DNA from: Lineus longissimus
Lineage: Eukaryota > Nemertea > Pilidiophora > Heteronemertea > Lineidae
DNA: 64,000 nucleotides
NCBI RefSeq assembly: GCF_910592395.1
Contig: NC_088324.1
Location: 9,884,953 to 9,948,952, forward strand
Reading direction: 5' to 3'
Shown here: in pieces, positions 14,701-24,459 of the stretch
How positions within the stretch are numbered: the stretch's first letter is position 1
Layout: every line of letters begins with the position of its first letter
Program-made: the position numbers and the translations under genes
Notes under the pieces: generated by a model
Database searches by the model: none
What the model was told of the DNA's origin: nothing
The model's input: only the letters and a program-made list of their open reading frames with translations

Positions 14701-17700
14701 GTCTACAATCGTCGTCATCCAGTTCAAAGAGTACCATGCTGCCCCATATTTCCAGGTTCAAGAACCACATGATCGACCTCATCTTCATGGAGAAGATCGC
14801 GCGCTGGCTGACGAACTCGCAGGTCAAGATCAAGGCGGAGGTTGCCTATAGCAACACCCACGCCCAGAAACTAGCCCAACATCTGATGGACTTAGAAAGA
14901 AGGATTGATGCCTGTCAGAGGCCTAACTTGGACAAGGAGGTGAGATGTCAATCAAATATAATTTAGGACGTTCATCTTTTTGAGAAAATAAGTGACAAAG
15001 GTTATCATAGACGTTCAGTTAACATAGACATCGTGTTTCCATTGATGTCGAGTTTACATAGATGCTGAGTTAACATTGACATCTTGTTTCCATTGATGTC
15101 GAGTTTACATAGATGCTGAGTTTACATTGACATCTTGTTTCCATTAATGTCGAGTTTACATAGATGCTGAGTTTACATTGACATCTTGTTTCCATTAATG
15201 TCGAGTTTACATAGATGCTGAGTTTACATTGACATCTTGTTTCCATTGATGTCGAGTTTACATAGATGCTGAGTTTACATTGACATCTTGTTACACTTTG
15301 ATGTCGATTTCAGAACATTTTTGGGTGACCTTACTATAAAATGAGCTGAATAGAAAATGTTAGCTCTATTTCGAAGTCTATTGCATATTTATATTCATCC
15401 AACATGTTTACAGGACACTTCTGAGGAAGCTGAGGTGTGTAAAATACCGTAAACCTTGCATATGTCGGGCTCGACTGGACCAGAATTTTTGTCCATCATA
15501 TACAAAATCTGTCATACACATCACCAACAGACTTGGAACTTGGACAGTTGGGACTTGGAAGATCTGGCCAATGCGAGGGTCGGGTTTGTGCGAGTCTGAT
15601 GTATCTTCTTCTTAGCATTCGACAGCAGTCTGACGTATGCAAGGTTTCCGGCACAATATTCATTGACAATGATTAGTTGAATTTTGTTAGGTTCTAAGTT
15701 ACATTACAATTCATTATAAAATCATGTGTAATTTTGGTTTGCTGAATTAAACATTTCTTTGTTTCAGAACATTTATATGTTTCCTGTGGTAATTTATGAG
15801 CAGTTATATGTTTGAGTATATGTAGGCTTGTACTTCTGAGGTGGTATCTTACATACTTTACTGCAACATGATGGGTCAGGTCATCAACGGGGGAACTGGG
15901 CCATTGTCTTCTCTCATTGGCTGCTGAGCTTACCTTCAGTCTCCACCATGATCAGCTACCACACCATCTTGCTTAACTGAACATGTTCTATTTTGAGCAC
16001 AACTGTCATTTGATAATGCAAAATGAATTTTCAATGCACACTTTGGTAAAATTTGTGATTTATAGTTTTAATTGCACAACTCTTTAGGAGATTTAAGATA
16101 AGGTGTCTTGTGTTCGTAGAATAGTACGTTTGATGTTTGACTTAGAGTGGCCATCGTATGCTGTAGTAGTTTTATGAGGAAGACATCTTTCTGGTTAGTT
16201 TGTGCTACTTGAGTCAATTCTTGTTGGGGATTGACACCCTTGGTCACAGATGCCACAAAAACAAAAATAGGCTACTCTCAATCAACTTCTTTTTGTTTTT
16301 TCATTAAAAATCCCAACGGGCCTAAAATTTTGTATTGGTGAATTTTAGGTCTCTGGAAAAACATATGAGGTATCTTCATCAAAGTTTGAAATCGCTGTAC
16401 TCAGATTTCGTTTTATCGCCTGATATATTCTCGAATGGCACAATTTGGAGGGAGTGTACGGTATCAACCATGTAGAAAAATGTAATCATAAGTGTTCTAT
16501 CCCCTATCTTTTTGCAGCAAATCACACCAACAGAGTTGAATGCAAGTTTGAAAGAGATTTTCGATGCCTTCTTGGACAGAGCGTCGTATCTGAACTGTCT
16601 GAAAGACCCGACGCTCCGACCCCAATCAGCTGTGATGCAAGGAAATCCTGCATTAGGTGAGCAGCCTCATCTTCATCAAATACATGTTGGTTACTACCCA
16701 GGCCTCTGACTTTGCAATTCCTATGAACATCTCCTGATAAATGATCTAGGATGATGGACCTGAGTTGATCAGTTGTGATGTCATGTAAAGTTTGTTGCGC
16801 ATAGCATTGGTCCTCATAGTAATGTTTCTCATTTGATTTGTGCTTTATTTTCGCACGCTGACTTAAATTTACCTTTAAGGCGCAGCTCGTGTTGGATTCT
16901 CATCTGAAGTCACACCGACCCCGATAACCAAGGCTGGCAAGCAGCCGGTTGAGGATCCCTCTATTGGTGTCATCAAGAACATCCTAAAGTAGGTGTTGCA
17001 AATCCCAAGTGGAGGAATTCAGGCAAAGGCACACATGGGTTCAATTTTGACTTTGATCACACTGTTGTCAGTGTTGATCTTGAATCAAAGACAGAGTCAG
17101 TGTCTCGCTGTGTAAGAGTGGCTCGGACTCTCAGCTTGGGGTCAGAGATCCCTTGTTCAAATCCCACAGTCGGCGTGAAACTCTAGGCCGGTCTCTTTGT
17201 CTTACTTGCCTTACTCCACCAAGGTGTAGAAATGGGTAACGGGAAATCTTGACCTAATCACGAAACAAGACTGTGGCCTATCATTGTAACGAATCAACCC
17301 CTTCGCATCACACCATGCTAGAAATGTCCAGTCCTATTCAAGACGATTTTGTTTAAAGTTTGAAAGTTGTTTTCCAGGACACAGAAGAGCCCGTCGAAGA
17401 GCCAAACTGGTGCTGGTGGTGAAGCAGATGGAGAGGTATCCCCAGGTGAGAGCAAATTCGCGATATGAATCGCTGTTATATGTGATCTGATTGCTCAAGT
17501 TTTAATGGTGAACTGAAATTCTTTGGTTGGTTTTAATTTGATCGTATAATAATAAACATTAAAATCAAACATGCCACTGTGAAAAATTTGTAATTGTACA
17601 AGCCACCCTGCGTGGTGTCGTCCCCTAGGATTGATGCGTTCCATTAACCGATATTGTCACCATAGTTTCCAGCCACTCTACAGACAAAGTCCACCACACA

Positions 17701-20700
17701 CAGGAACCCTGTGAGTCAGGTCTAAGTCTTTCCCACAAGTAACCAAAGTCTGCTACAGTCTTGTGCCGGTGCCTTCTGCCTGGCTCCACCCCATTCTGTG
17801 CTGTTTTGCAAACTGCAGATCTTTTATTTTCAGTCAAAGTTCGTGAACGTCGGCCGACGATAACTCGCCCGCCGACAGACGACATGGAAGGGAAGCTGAA
17901 ATCAGCTATGAAGAAGGTCAGCACTGTTAATACTCCGGTGCCGTTTGACCCACCCAAGAGAGCTTTGTCAGGGTAAGTAAAGAGTTACAGCATTCGTAAT
18001 GGAAATGAGGATAAAATTCAATATCAGTTTAAAGTGTAAAGCACCAGTATTTCCATAGTTCAGACCCTAATGAATGCATTTCTAAATGATAAATTCTATG
18101 ATAAATTGATTAGTTTTTAATCCAGAAGTGATGGTCTTACTTCATTAAGGCAGAATATTTTGTCCAGTTACACTGCACGGACGCAATGTATAATGTACTG
18201 TGACTAATACATCATGGAGGCTTACACTGGCAGAGAGATTATGCGTGCATATGTCTACTGTGGAGAGTGAGCAATAATGTACCTTGTGTCCTATTTTAGG
18301 CGACGGATCAGCACTCTTAGTGGGTTTGGTAGTATCGTGAGGTAAAAGCCAAGTCTCTTTTAAGCAGTTCAAGTTACATGTAGCTGTTAAACACCTTACT
18401 AATTCATCTGGCTGAGGTGGTTATAAGATTTTATGGATCATTTGAAAGCAGACCTATACCATTGTCAATATTATCATTCTTACAGCTTCAGTATGCTTTC
18501 ATATGCGGGAACAGTCCATAGGTACAGAGAAAAAAAGTAATCCGTAATTCGCCTCTTTCTTGATCAGCGCCCCTTAATAGGGAACATTGTTAGGGAGAAA
18601 CAGAATGGCTGACCCCATAACTTGGCAAAGTTGGGCCCCTCCATTGCAAGGACGCTCATCTGGAAAGAGACAAATTTCTGAAGTGGCGTGGAATATTAAA
18701 AAAGTGTTTTGTTCCATCCCATGTGTGCCTATATAATTGTATGGTTTTAAGTGACATAAAAAAGATGCAACCCTGAATGATCATCTAATCATTTGATGAC
18801 TGAAGAGTTCTAATTGCAGCTCCTCATTAAGCACCACCTACAGTATGTGTAATCATCAGATGAACTAATCAAACTGCACCCAAACTAATATAATGTGTTA
18901 TTTTCATTTCCTACCTAACACCAACCATTTCAATTGTGGATGTGAACTAATATACTAACATGTAAGTGATTCTGTGAACATTTCAATTGTGCAATAGTTT
19001 CTTTATCAATGTCCTTGTAAGTCATTTGTGAGTTTTTTGATGGTGTAAAATGTCTTCATTTTAGTATTTGTACGTTGTCAGTGACGGTTTCTGTCTGTGC
19101 AAGAATTCTTTTGTTGATTTGTTAGAACGAAGTATGTGTTGTTGTTTTGAATGAAGTAGATAGGAAATTTTGGTAGTGGATATTTTGTGTTGTACCTCGA
19201 AAAGAGATATAGATTTTGGACATGAGATTTTTGGTCTGGTATAATACAGTGGAACCTCCCTATTAGGGACACTCTCAGACTGACAAGTGCTGTCCTTAAT
19301 AGAGAGGTGTCCTCACAGATAAGAGAGGTCAAATTGAATGGAAACAACCACTTTGGGACCAAAACTAGTGTCCTTAATAGAGAGGTTGTCCTTAATAGAG
19401 AGGTGTCCGCTAAGGGAGGTTCCACTGTATTTGTAAACCAGTAATGGTCTAGGATTCCACTTAGCAGTGATGTTCAAGTTGCTTAATGCTACATGCTACA
19501 TGTTACATGTAGCCCTGTTGTAATGAGGTGACCAGCTCTGCAATGGCTTACCCAACCTTAACTCGTAACTTAATTTAGTATATTGCTCTTGTTTGAAAAT
19601 GAACCAAAGTCATTTAATCTATAACATCTCGTCATATAATCTACAATACAGCTTCTGTCTTACAGCTTGCGTCGCACCACCAGCAAGAAGCAGGATAAGA
19701 AGTACATCTTGTTCACGGAGCTGGACGACCCGGAGCATGAACAACTCGATGCCAGCCACTTCCTGCTCAAGATCAAGAAGATCATCAAAGATGCGTCGGA
19801 GGGTTTGAACGCTGCAAGTGAGGTGAGGTTCTTTTTGGCGATGTCATGAATTGTTGCAAGACTGACCTCTGCCACCCTGCTGTTTATGCAGGTTCCCAAC
19901 TTTTCAGGAAGGAAGATCTGAACAAGACATGAGGGAACATGGTCTTTTCTGGGCTGCTGGCAAGGGGAAAATTCCTCAAGGCCAAAATTTCCTACTGATA
20001 CCAATTCATTTTGGATGCAAATAGCAGGCAGCTTAGGTGTGCTCAGAGCTGCATGTCCATTCTTTACTTAAGTTTGTAACTTAGTCAGTCAGTGATGCCG
20101 TCCTAATTGCCCTGTAACTTGTGACCTGTTTGAAATTTCTCTGGGATAATTTTGAAATGGATTTTCATGACACTCCCTTTTGCAGACCTACTATCGTCAC
20201 AAGGGCACACGCCCCGTCACCCGACCACAGGCACTGCAGGAAACATTTGAGCAGAGTTCAGATACCATCGTCCAGAAGCTGATGTCATATTTCCACCAAG
20301 CTGACGAGTACCACAACCAGTGTCTGCAAGGTAAGAATGGGGAACCTGGGTTCCGATAAATATTTTTAGCTCATGAGAGTAGGGGAAAGATCAGGGGATG
20401 AGTGGAATTTGCCAAGCAGGTTACTTTCCATAATTACCTCAGCAGGTTGCCCAACAGGGCAGTGTTCAAGCCTGAGGAAATCTCAGTCTTTGATGACACC
20501 ATCTCTCCCTAAGGATCAGTAGGGGATCTTTTTACCTGACTGTAATCGAACTTGATCATTTCAGAATTCCGTGTCCAGTTGAACGAGCTTGAAGCGTCTG
20601 TGTCGAATGTGCCTGGCCTGGTCATCAGGGAGCTGCTGACGTCACGGATTAAGACTGTTGCCACATCCCAGGAGGAGTTGGAGGCACAGTTCTCGGAGAA

Positions 20701-22473
20701 GAAGAGCGGCTCTGATAACAAGAAGGTAATAAACAGCCCCAATTCCGGTTTAATTACTTTATGTATTGTCAACGACAGCATTTGACCTGCCATGTTTTGC
20801 ATGAAGTGGTAATGCTAGATGGGCAATGGTTGCCTAGACATCTATAAATATTCCATATTTCTTGCAGGAGGGCCACCAGAACATGTTGCGACCCACGCTC
20901 GGACATCCGCAGCAGCGTGAGGATATGTTGGACCTCTGCAAGACCGAGGACGACCGGCGTCGACTGTATCTTGAGAACATAGAGGAACATACCCAGAATC
21001 TTCAGGTGAGTTTAAAGGGGAACTATACTCCATTTCACGAGAAGTGGCATTTTTGGTAATTTTGCACAAAAAATGAAATATTTGAACAAAAAGTTATGTT
21101 TCATTTGAAAATTCAAAGTCCAAGGTATCTCTAAAAGCATTTCTCAGTACCAAGGGTGTCCCTATAGAGAGATTCTACTGCACTCTTCTCTGACAAATAT
21201 TATTTTGATTTCAGGCTGATGCTGTGAACCAGGCTGAAGTCTTCATCCAAGAAGTCGCAAAACTCTCTGAACAACTTTTGCTGCAGTTTGACAGTCTTCT
21301 GACAGTGGATGATGTGGAGAAAGGAAGTAAGTTGGTCTGAAAAGATGTTTTCAGAATTTCTGGGAAATAGAATTTGGTCCGGGGATGTTAAAGATGTGTG
21401 TAAGTCGGGTGGCCTAACTGTGTTAATGAATGAACAATGATCCGTCAACCCCTATGCCAGCAAGATACTGGCAATTACTCATTGCTGGAGAGAAAGTAGT
21501 GCCATGCTCAAGGACACAGTGCTGATCCTTACGGGAGTTTAACTTATTATCTCTTAGTTACATGTATATGTATATAGGTTTTCCCGTCGTCTTTCACCAC
21601 AGTGGTTGTATTGATAGAATATTTTGTTCTCGTTTCACCAGGGGTTGAGCCCAAGAAGTATCCCACCAGCGAACTGATCCGCCGCAAAAATGCTGGTATG
21701 GCTCTCGAGGATGACGAGAGCAAGACGGCTGTACCCAGAGGCAAGAAGACTTGGACAGGTGAGGAGAAAATGTTGTGTAAACTGGTATGAGACATTTCCG
21801 ACTCGAGGAAGATTTCTTTGTAGTGACGACATACAGGCATCCATTTTGAACATCGGACCAGATATCTGTTCAGTGACCTTCTAGTCAACGTATCGCCTAA
21901 AAACGACTATGTTGAAGAAGAAGAAAAACAATTTCCAACTAAAGACATATTTCACTTGCAAAAACTTACCCAATATTATTTGATTCATACCAGGTGTGCC
22001 GAGACATGAATTGGCGGTGGTCAGTGATGGGAAACTAGCCAAGGCGAAACTGACAGCCTCGGTTACAACAGCTAAGACGACCTTCGGACATACTTCTACA
22101 ACCAAGGCCAGGGATCGCGCTTACCTGGTAACAAAGTGGCTTTCCACCTCTTGCCGAGGCTGTAGCTTAAATTTGATCCTCATTGGTTTCATGTTGCTGA
22201 CTGACAAGAGCCTCAGGCTTTGGGCTGAAGGGCATGAGGTCCCTTTTTTGAACCACATAGTCGGTGTGAGACTTGAGGCATGGGCCTTTTCCAGGAACTT
22301 TTTCAAGGAATACACTTCTTACTTTTGTTTTAAACTTTTTCCAGGAATACAAACAGAAGTTTGAAGAGATATTGGCAAACATTGAAGAAGAGAAACAATG
22401 TCTTATCACTGACGAGGAGAGGTGGACGGACAGTTGGCTGACATCTGTGGCCAAGGTCAAAATGCTGTATTAA
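722..22473 (+). CDS. CCDC180: CCDC180-like coiled-coil protein (5' partial, multi-exon)
   Basis: Long coiled-coil protein with features of the DUF4455/DUF4456 (CCDC180) family; human CCDC180 is about 1,700 aa and its role is poorly defined. Supported exons: 722-817, 1077-1240, 1433-1552, 1899-2067, 2193-2315, 2765-2938, 3070-3185, 3316-3433, 3726-3872, 10452-10537 (uncertain), 12449-12693, 12958-13133, 13658-13838, 14029-14175, 14351-14527, 14756-14939, 16518-16656, 16880-16988, 17378-17445, 17834-17972, 18300-18341, 19666-19822, 20186-20330, 20565-20725, 20868-21005, 21215-21326, 21642-21758, 21994-22127, 22345-22473. Apart from the 3872/10452 junction, phases join without a frameshift, giving about 1,340 residues. 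Early exons include INQSLLSNKRAYSDLYGRLL; the end is ERWTDSWLTSVAKVKMLY then TAA. The start codon and roughly 350 N-terminal residues lie left of the window. Basic Ser/Lys-rich linkers (3726-3872, 16880-18341) separate helical blocks. The family name is from recall, not a search. Confidence 0.8.
2633..2741. repeat. (ATG)n microsatellite
   Basis: About 35 nearly uninterrupted ATG/GAT trinucleotides in the CCDC180 intron between the exons ending at 2315 and starting at 2765. It ends only about 24 bp before the next exon, in the place of a normal branch-point/polypyrimidine region. The Met-run reading frame through it is an artefact. Confidence 0.98.
3873..4084 (+). repeat. 73-bp triplication carrying a splice donor
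   Basis: Three 73-bp copies start at 3873, 3946 and 4019, each with GTGAGTATTTA. The first GTGAGT is the 5' splice site of the CCDC180 exon ending at 3872. The second and third are preceded by GCA and are potential decoy donors. Copies diverge slightly, for example GACTGGG against GGCTGGG. Confidence 0.9.
5180..6340 (-). CDS. Alpha-arrestin (arrestin domain-containing protein), intronless
   Basis: Single-exon frame of 386 aa. Alpha-arrestins (ARRDC family) are adaptors that sort membrane receptors and transporters, usually by recruiting NEDD4-type ubiquitin ligases. The N-terminal arrestin fold (about residues 1-150) starts MGRITKLDIQLD and has the family signatures FRPGENISGKVLV and LPSGWHEFSFSYELP, with GKFGSVTYVVKA. 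The C-terminal arrestin fold (about 165-310) has a GDDMDINAEIHNHS stretch and ends in SVPVLVTPVQ. The tail (310-386) is charged. The start is the Met opening MGRITK; an upstream in-frame Met adds nine unconserved residues. No PPxY motif is present, although the ARRDC1-4 type normally has them. The gene is nested, antisense and intronless in a CCDC180 intron, which suggests an old retrocopy that has stayed intact. I cannot say which ARRDC subtype is closest. Confidence 0.9.
   Translation of the reverse strand: MGRITKLDIQLDHDIDAHYHFRPGENISGKVLVRVIDGEEILRYLRINFFGMGSVSWKDELAKTFSAEETYINQTVTLAPLVPGEKMVLPSGWHEFSFSYELPLELPSSFIGKFGSVTYVVKASAEDGKTVTISSEPFLIANKDFPFSAMMLNESVERTVSKRYWSKYRTGKVTAKLSLKRQGFAPGDDMDINAEIHNHSPKIIKGLHAMLIMHSTFYAQNSNHTHVQVISKRNDKWEMARGEGRHWSNAELTIPTYAPESKLEGCDIIDIHYELVLKVEIETKKETAKELWVSVPVLVTPVQSQTENGVRRRQRSQSEMGRTIDRKTLESLDIQKLLDLQQEYEDTEFGYSRPVNDGTLRINPLFRQNTPEDHTLENDLFENTKL
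8160..8300 (+). mobile_element. SINE copy with GGGCAAAG core
   Basis: A decayed tRNA-like head (GTGGTGATAGG, then AGATCGATACCC) is followed by CCTTGGGCAAAGTACTTTAC. That core motif recurs downstream of other tRNA-like heads in this window (11780, 13286, 26036, and reversed near 9055), which marks one dispersed SINE family. Confidence 0.5.
9000..9130 (-). mobile_element. SINE copy, reverse orientation
   Basis: Read on the minus strand it carries GGTTTGATTTC (B-box-like) followed by CCTTGGACAAGGCACTTCAT, the same core as the copies near 8.26 and 11.78 kb. Confidence 0.5.
9618..9690 (+). mobile_element. Partial TA-flanked MITE (left end)
   Basis: TA followed by CAGTGGATCCTCCC, then GGACACCTCTCTACC and further GGACA blocks. 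This matches the left half of the 181-bp MITE at 19247 and 48030. The right terminus is missing. Confidence 0.6.
10452..10537 (+). CDS. CCDC180: Candidate CCDC180 exon
   Basis: Bounded by an AG at 10450-10451 and GT at 10538. Read from its third base it is open and acidic (SRIEFDIELVEAKTQEG then IDDDEVQ), and it ends in phase 0, matching the next exon at 12449. However, the previous exon (to 3872) also ends in phase 0, leaving this segment one base short. Either a small exon is missed between them, or the true acceptor is the TTGAG just before GCAAAGACC, which would restore phase. Confidence 0.45.
11690..11830 (+). mobile_element. tRNA-derived SINE
   Basis: An A-box-like GGCAAAGTGG and a B-box-like GTGGGTTCAACTC at tRNA spacing, followed by CCTTGAACAAGACACCTAACC, the shared core. 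It lies within a CCDC180 intron in the same orientation as the gene. Confidence 0.6.
13200..13330 (+). mobile_element. Decayed SINE copy
   Basis: GGTAGTGTAGTGCTTAAAG resembles a tRNA-type A box, and TCTCGGGCAAAGTGCATACA resembles the family core. The B box is eroded (GGTTTCGGTAC). Weak individually, but in line with its relatives. Confidence 0.4.
15018..15306 (+). repeat. 51-bp minisatellite
   Basis: Six copies with exact 51-bp spacing (GATGTCGAGTTTACATAG at about 15044, 15095, 15146, 15197 and 15248, with a degraded last copy at about 15299). It lies in the 1.6-kb CCDC180 intron after the exon ending at 14939. The rest of that intron (15.3-16.5 kb) shows nothing I recognise. Confidence 0.95.
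17098..17250 (+). mobile_element. tRNA-derived SINE
   Basis: Tandem tRNA-like signals: TGTGTAAGAGTGGCTCGGAC (A-box region) and CCTTGTTCAAATCCCA (B-box region) about 35 bp apart. Intronic in CCDC180. Confidence 0.5.
18300..18341 (+). CDS. CCDC180: 42-nt in-frame cassette exon of CCDC180
   Basis: CTATTTTAG acceptor and GTAAAA donor. It encodes RRISTLSGFGSIV in frame. The length is a multiple of three and both flanking junctions keep the same phase, so it can be included or skipped without a frameshift. It adds a short basic Ser/Thr-rich insert between two linker exons. Confidence 0.6.
18486..18521 (+). CDS. CCDC180: Possible 36-nt cassette exon of CCDC180
   Basis: ATTCTTACAG acceptor and GTACAG donor enclose exactly 36 nt that read SFSMLSYAGTVHR across the joins, in the same phase as the 42-nt cassette. 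It begins C-TTC like the downstream constitutive exon, which begins C-TTG. Probably an alternative cassette, but cDNA evidence is lacking. Confidence 0.4.
   Translation, partial: LQYAFICGNSP
19247..19427. mobile_element. 181-bp TA-flanked MITE (Tc1/mariner-type ends)
   Basis: Terminal inverted repeats CAGTGGAACCTCCC and GGGAGGTTCCACTG, flanked on both sides by TA, the target duplication of Tc1/mariner elements. The interior has repeated GTCCTTAATAGAGAGG blocks and is itself nearly palindromic. It has no coding capacity. A second copy of the same length lies at 48030, a disrupted one at 29385 and fragments at 9618 and 21149. Confidence 0.85.
21149..21178. mobile_element. MITE right-end fragment
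   Basis: GTGTCCCTATAGAGAGATTC followed by TACTG matches the right terminus of the 181-bp MITE family. Only about 30 bp remain, within a CCDC180 intron. Confidence 0.45.
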
Positions 22474-23095
22474 AAAGGTTGACCGTAATTGTAAATGAAT
22501 GAGGAAGTTGGGCAGGACAACTTGTGGAGGGGGTTGGGGGGATGGGGGTTCTCGTTATGTTTCCGTCCAAAATTGTTTTGTTTGTTTGCTAAATTACAGT
22601 GCTGTAGAATAATGATATCGTTTATTTTTTCTCGCAAGTTTCTGTCCAAGACCAAAATTGTTAAAAGCAATGGGCAGTAAGTTGGCCTGATAAATTACTG
22701 CTGGACATCACTAGATAGCACTCCTTTCCTGCATAAGAAGCTGTTTACTAATGCAGTCTACATTGCAACAATGACAATGCCGTCTCTGTTTTGCTTGTTT
22801 TCTATCTGCTATTTCATCCCTGCACTGATTTACCATGATTCCGTCCACACTTCAACGATCTCTTTAAGGCCAGTTGCGTGACTCTGTGATGTGTGCATCT
22901 ACGAGACAAGACCGACATGTTTTTTTGTCTTGTCAGTTGTCTTATTGACGTGATTTTAGAGTACGTCATTTCATGTTCATGTTTTTGACAATATGTAAAA
23001 GTATCTTAGTTTGATTTATTTTCAAGTTTGATAACATTTCATAAACACTGCTGTATAGATCCAATATCATATTTAAATAAAGAAATAAACAGACT
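22474..23095 (+). terminator. CCDC180 3' UTR and poly(A) signals
   Basis: Follows the TAA at 22471-22473. Two overlapping-range AATAAA hexamers at 23076 and 23084, followed by T/G-rich sequence (ACTTATTTGTTTACTTG), mark the likely 3' end near 23.1 kb. Confidence 0.65.
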
Positions 23096-24414
23096 TATTT
23101 GTTTACTTGAATTCTTCTTTGAATGGTTTGTGAAAAGTTATTATCTACTTTATTGAATTGTCCGAGTTGTGTTGCGATTAAGACACGCTCGTGAGCAATG
23201 TTCAGAATTCATACAAGTTCCTGTCAATTCATCTCGCGTTTCCGTTGTCTTCTATCTACCAACGTTGAGGACTTTAGACTAAAAACTGATGTTGCTTGAT
23301 TCTGTCGCAACTGAAATCGTGGGTCTAGTTCAATGCCTGAAAGCCTCCTCTCGTGTGATGGAAAGGGGACTTGCATGATGACCCTTCCAATGTTGTTTAG
23401 AAAATCAAAATAGGATCTTGCTAAGAGCTTTAAAACAGTAACTTGGCGAGATTGGAAATGTGAGCCCTTTTGAAACTAACTGTTAGACTTGGACATTTTC
23501 ACTTCATACGGGTTGACAGCATTTGAGGGACAAAAAAAGGGGCGTCCAATGGCCTATTCCTGCTTGAAACAAATGCAGCAAGGTGGTGGGGGGAGGGGGC
23601 AGAGATGTTCAGAAGGTGTCATTGTGCCCCAGTCAAGGTGATGATAAACTACATGTGTGAGCCCCTTCCTAAAAAGGCCTTCGGTTTTTTTCGGAGACAT
23701 CAGAAGGCACTGCCACGGCCGAAGCGGAATTCATGTGTGAGCCCTTCCAAAACTGGCCTTCGGTTTTTTCGGAGACATCAGAAGGCACTGTCACGGCCGA
23801 AGCGGAATTCACCTTCCAAGGTTTACCGTCGAATAATGCTTGTAATCAGGTAATGAAGAAAAAAAAGCAGAAATGGAGAAATTATCAATATTTTCCACAG
23901 GAAAAAGCAAGATTTCTGGCGTTCTGCGTCAATAAATCAATGATGAAAGATGTCCATATTATGGACAATGGTACACAGCTGATGTAAAAGACTGACTGGT
24001 ATCCATCACTACGAAGGTTTTGACGTTATTTGAGTTTCATTGTCGTGTTTTGATTCCCTTTTTTCTTAAAATTCTTCCATCCTCTCGGACTCTGGCTCAT
24101 CAACCAAGCCAATGTAACGTTAGCTGTAAGCCTTTACCACCATGCATTTTGCCAGAATACCGTTCTTGTAGTCGGATCGTAAGAGACATGACTTTCAAGA
24201 CAAGTCATCAATTCAACATTACCAATCGAAGGCGTTGCAGCCGCCGTTAGCCATGTTAGCCTTCTTTCTAGTTCCCTGATGCCGAGATGGAGATGAGCCA
24301 GTGCAGTGGTCGATTGTGCTACCCAACCCAGTTGTATTTCATAAGCTTCTTGTTTAGTTGATTGTTTCCCCAACACAAACACAACCTGTGTATACAATAT
24401 TCCCTCTTTTCCAG
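23096..24414. other. CCDC180-GABBR1 spacer
   Basis: No gene recognised. It holds an 80-bp tandem duplication (23652-23812, unit starting CATGTGTGAGCCC and containing a CGGCCGAAGCGGAATTC box). The remainder should contain the GABBR1 promoter and any 5' UTR exon. A strong acceptor (CCCTCTTTTCCAG, ending 24414) just before the GABBR1 start implies at least one upstream non-coding exon that I could not place. Confidence 0.6.
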
Positions 24415-24459
24415 ATTTGGAAAGATTTCTCACCCTTGATTGCCAATTATCATCTGATA

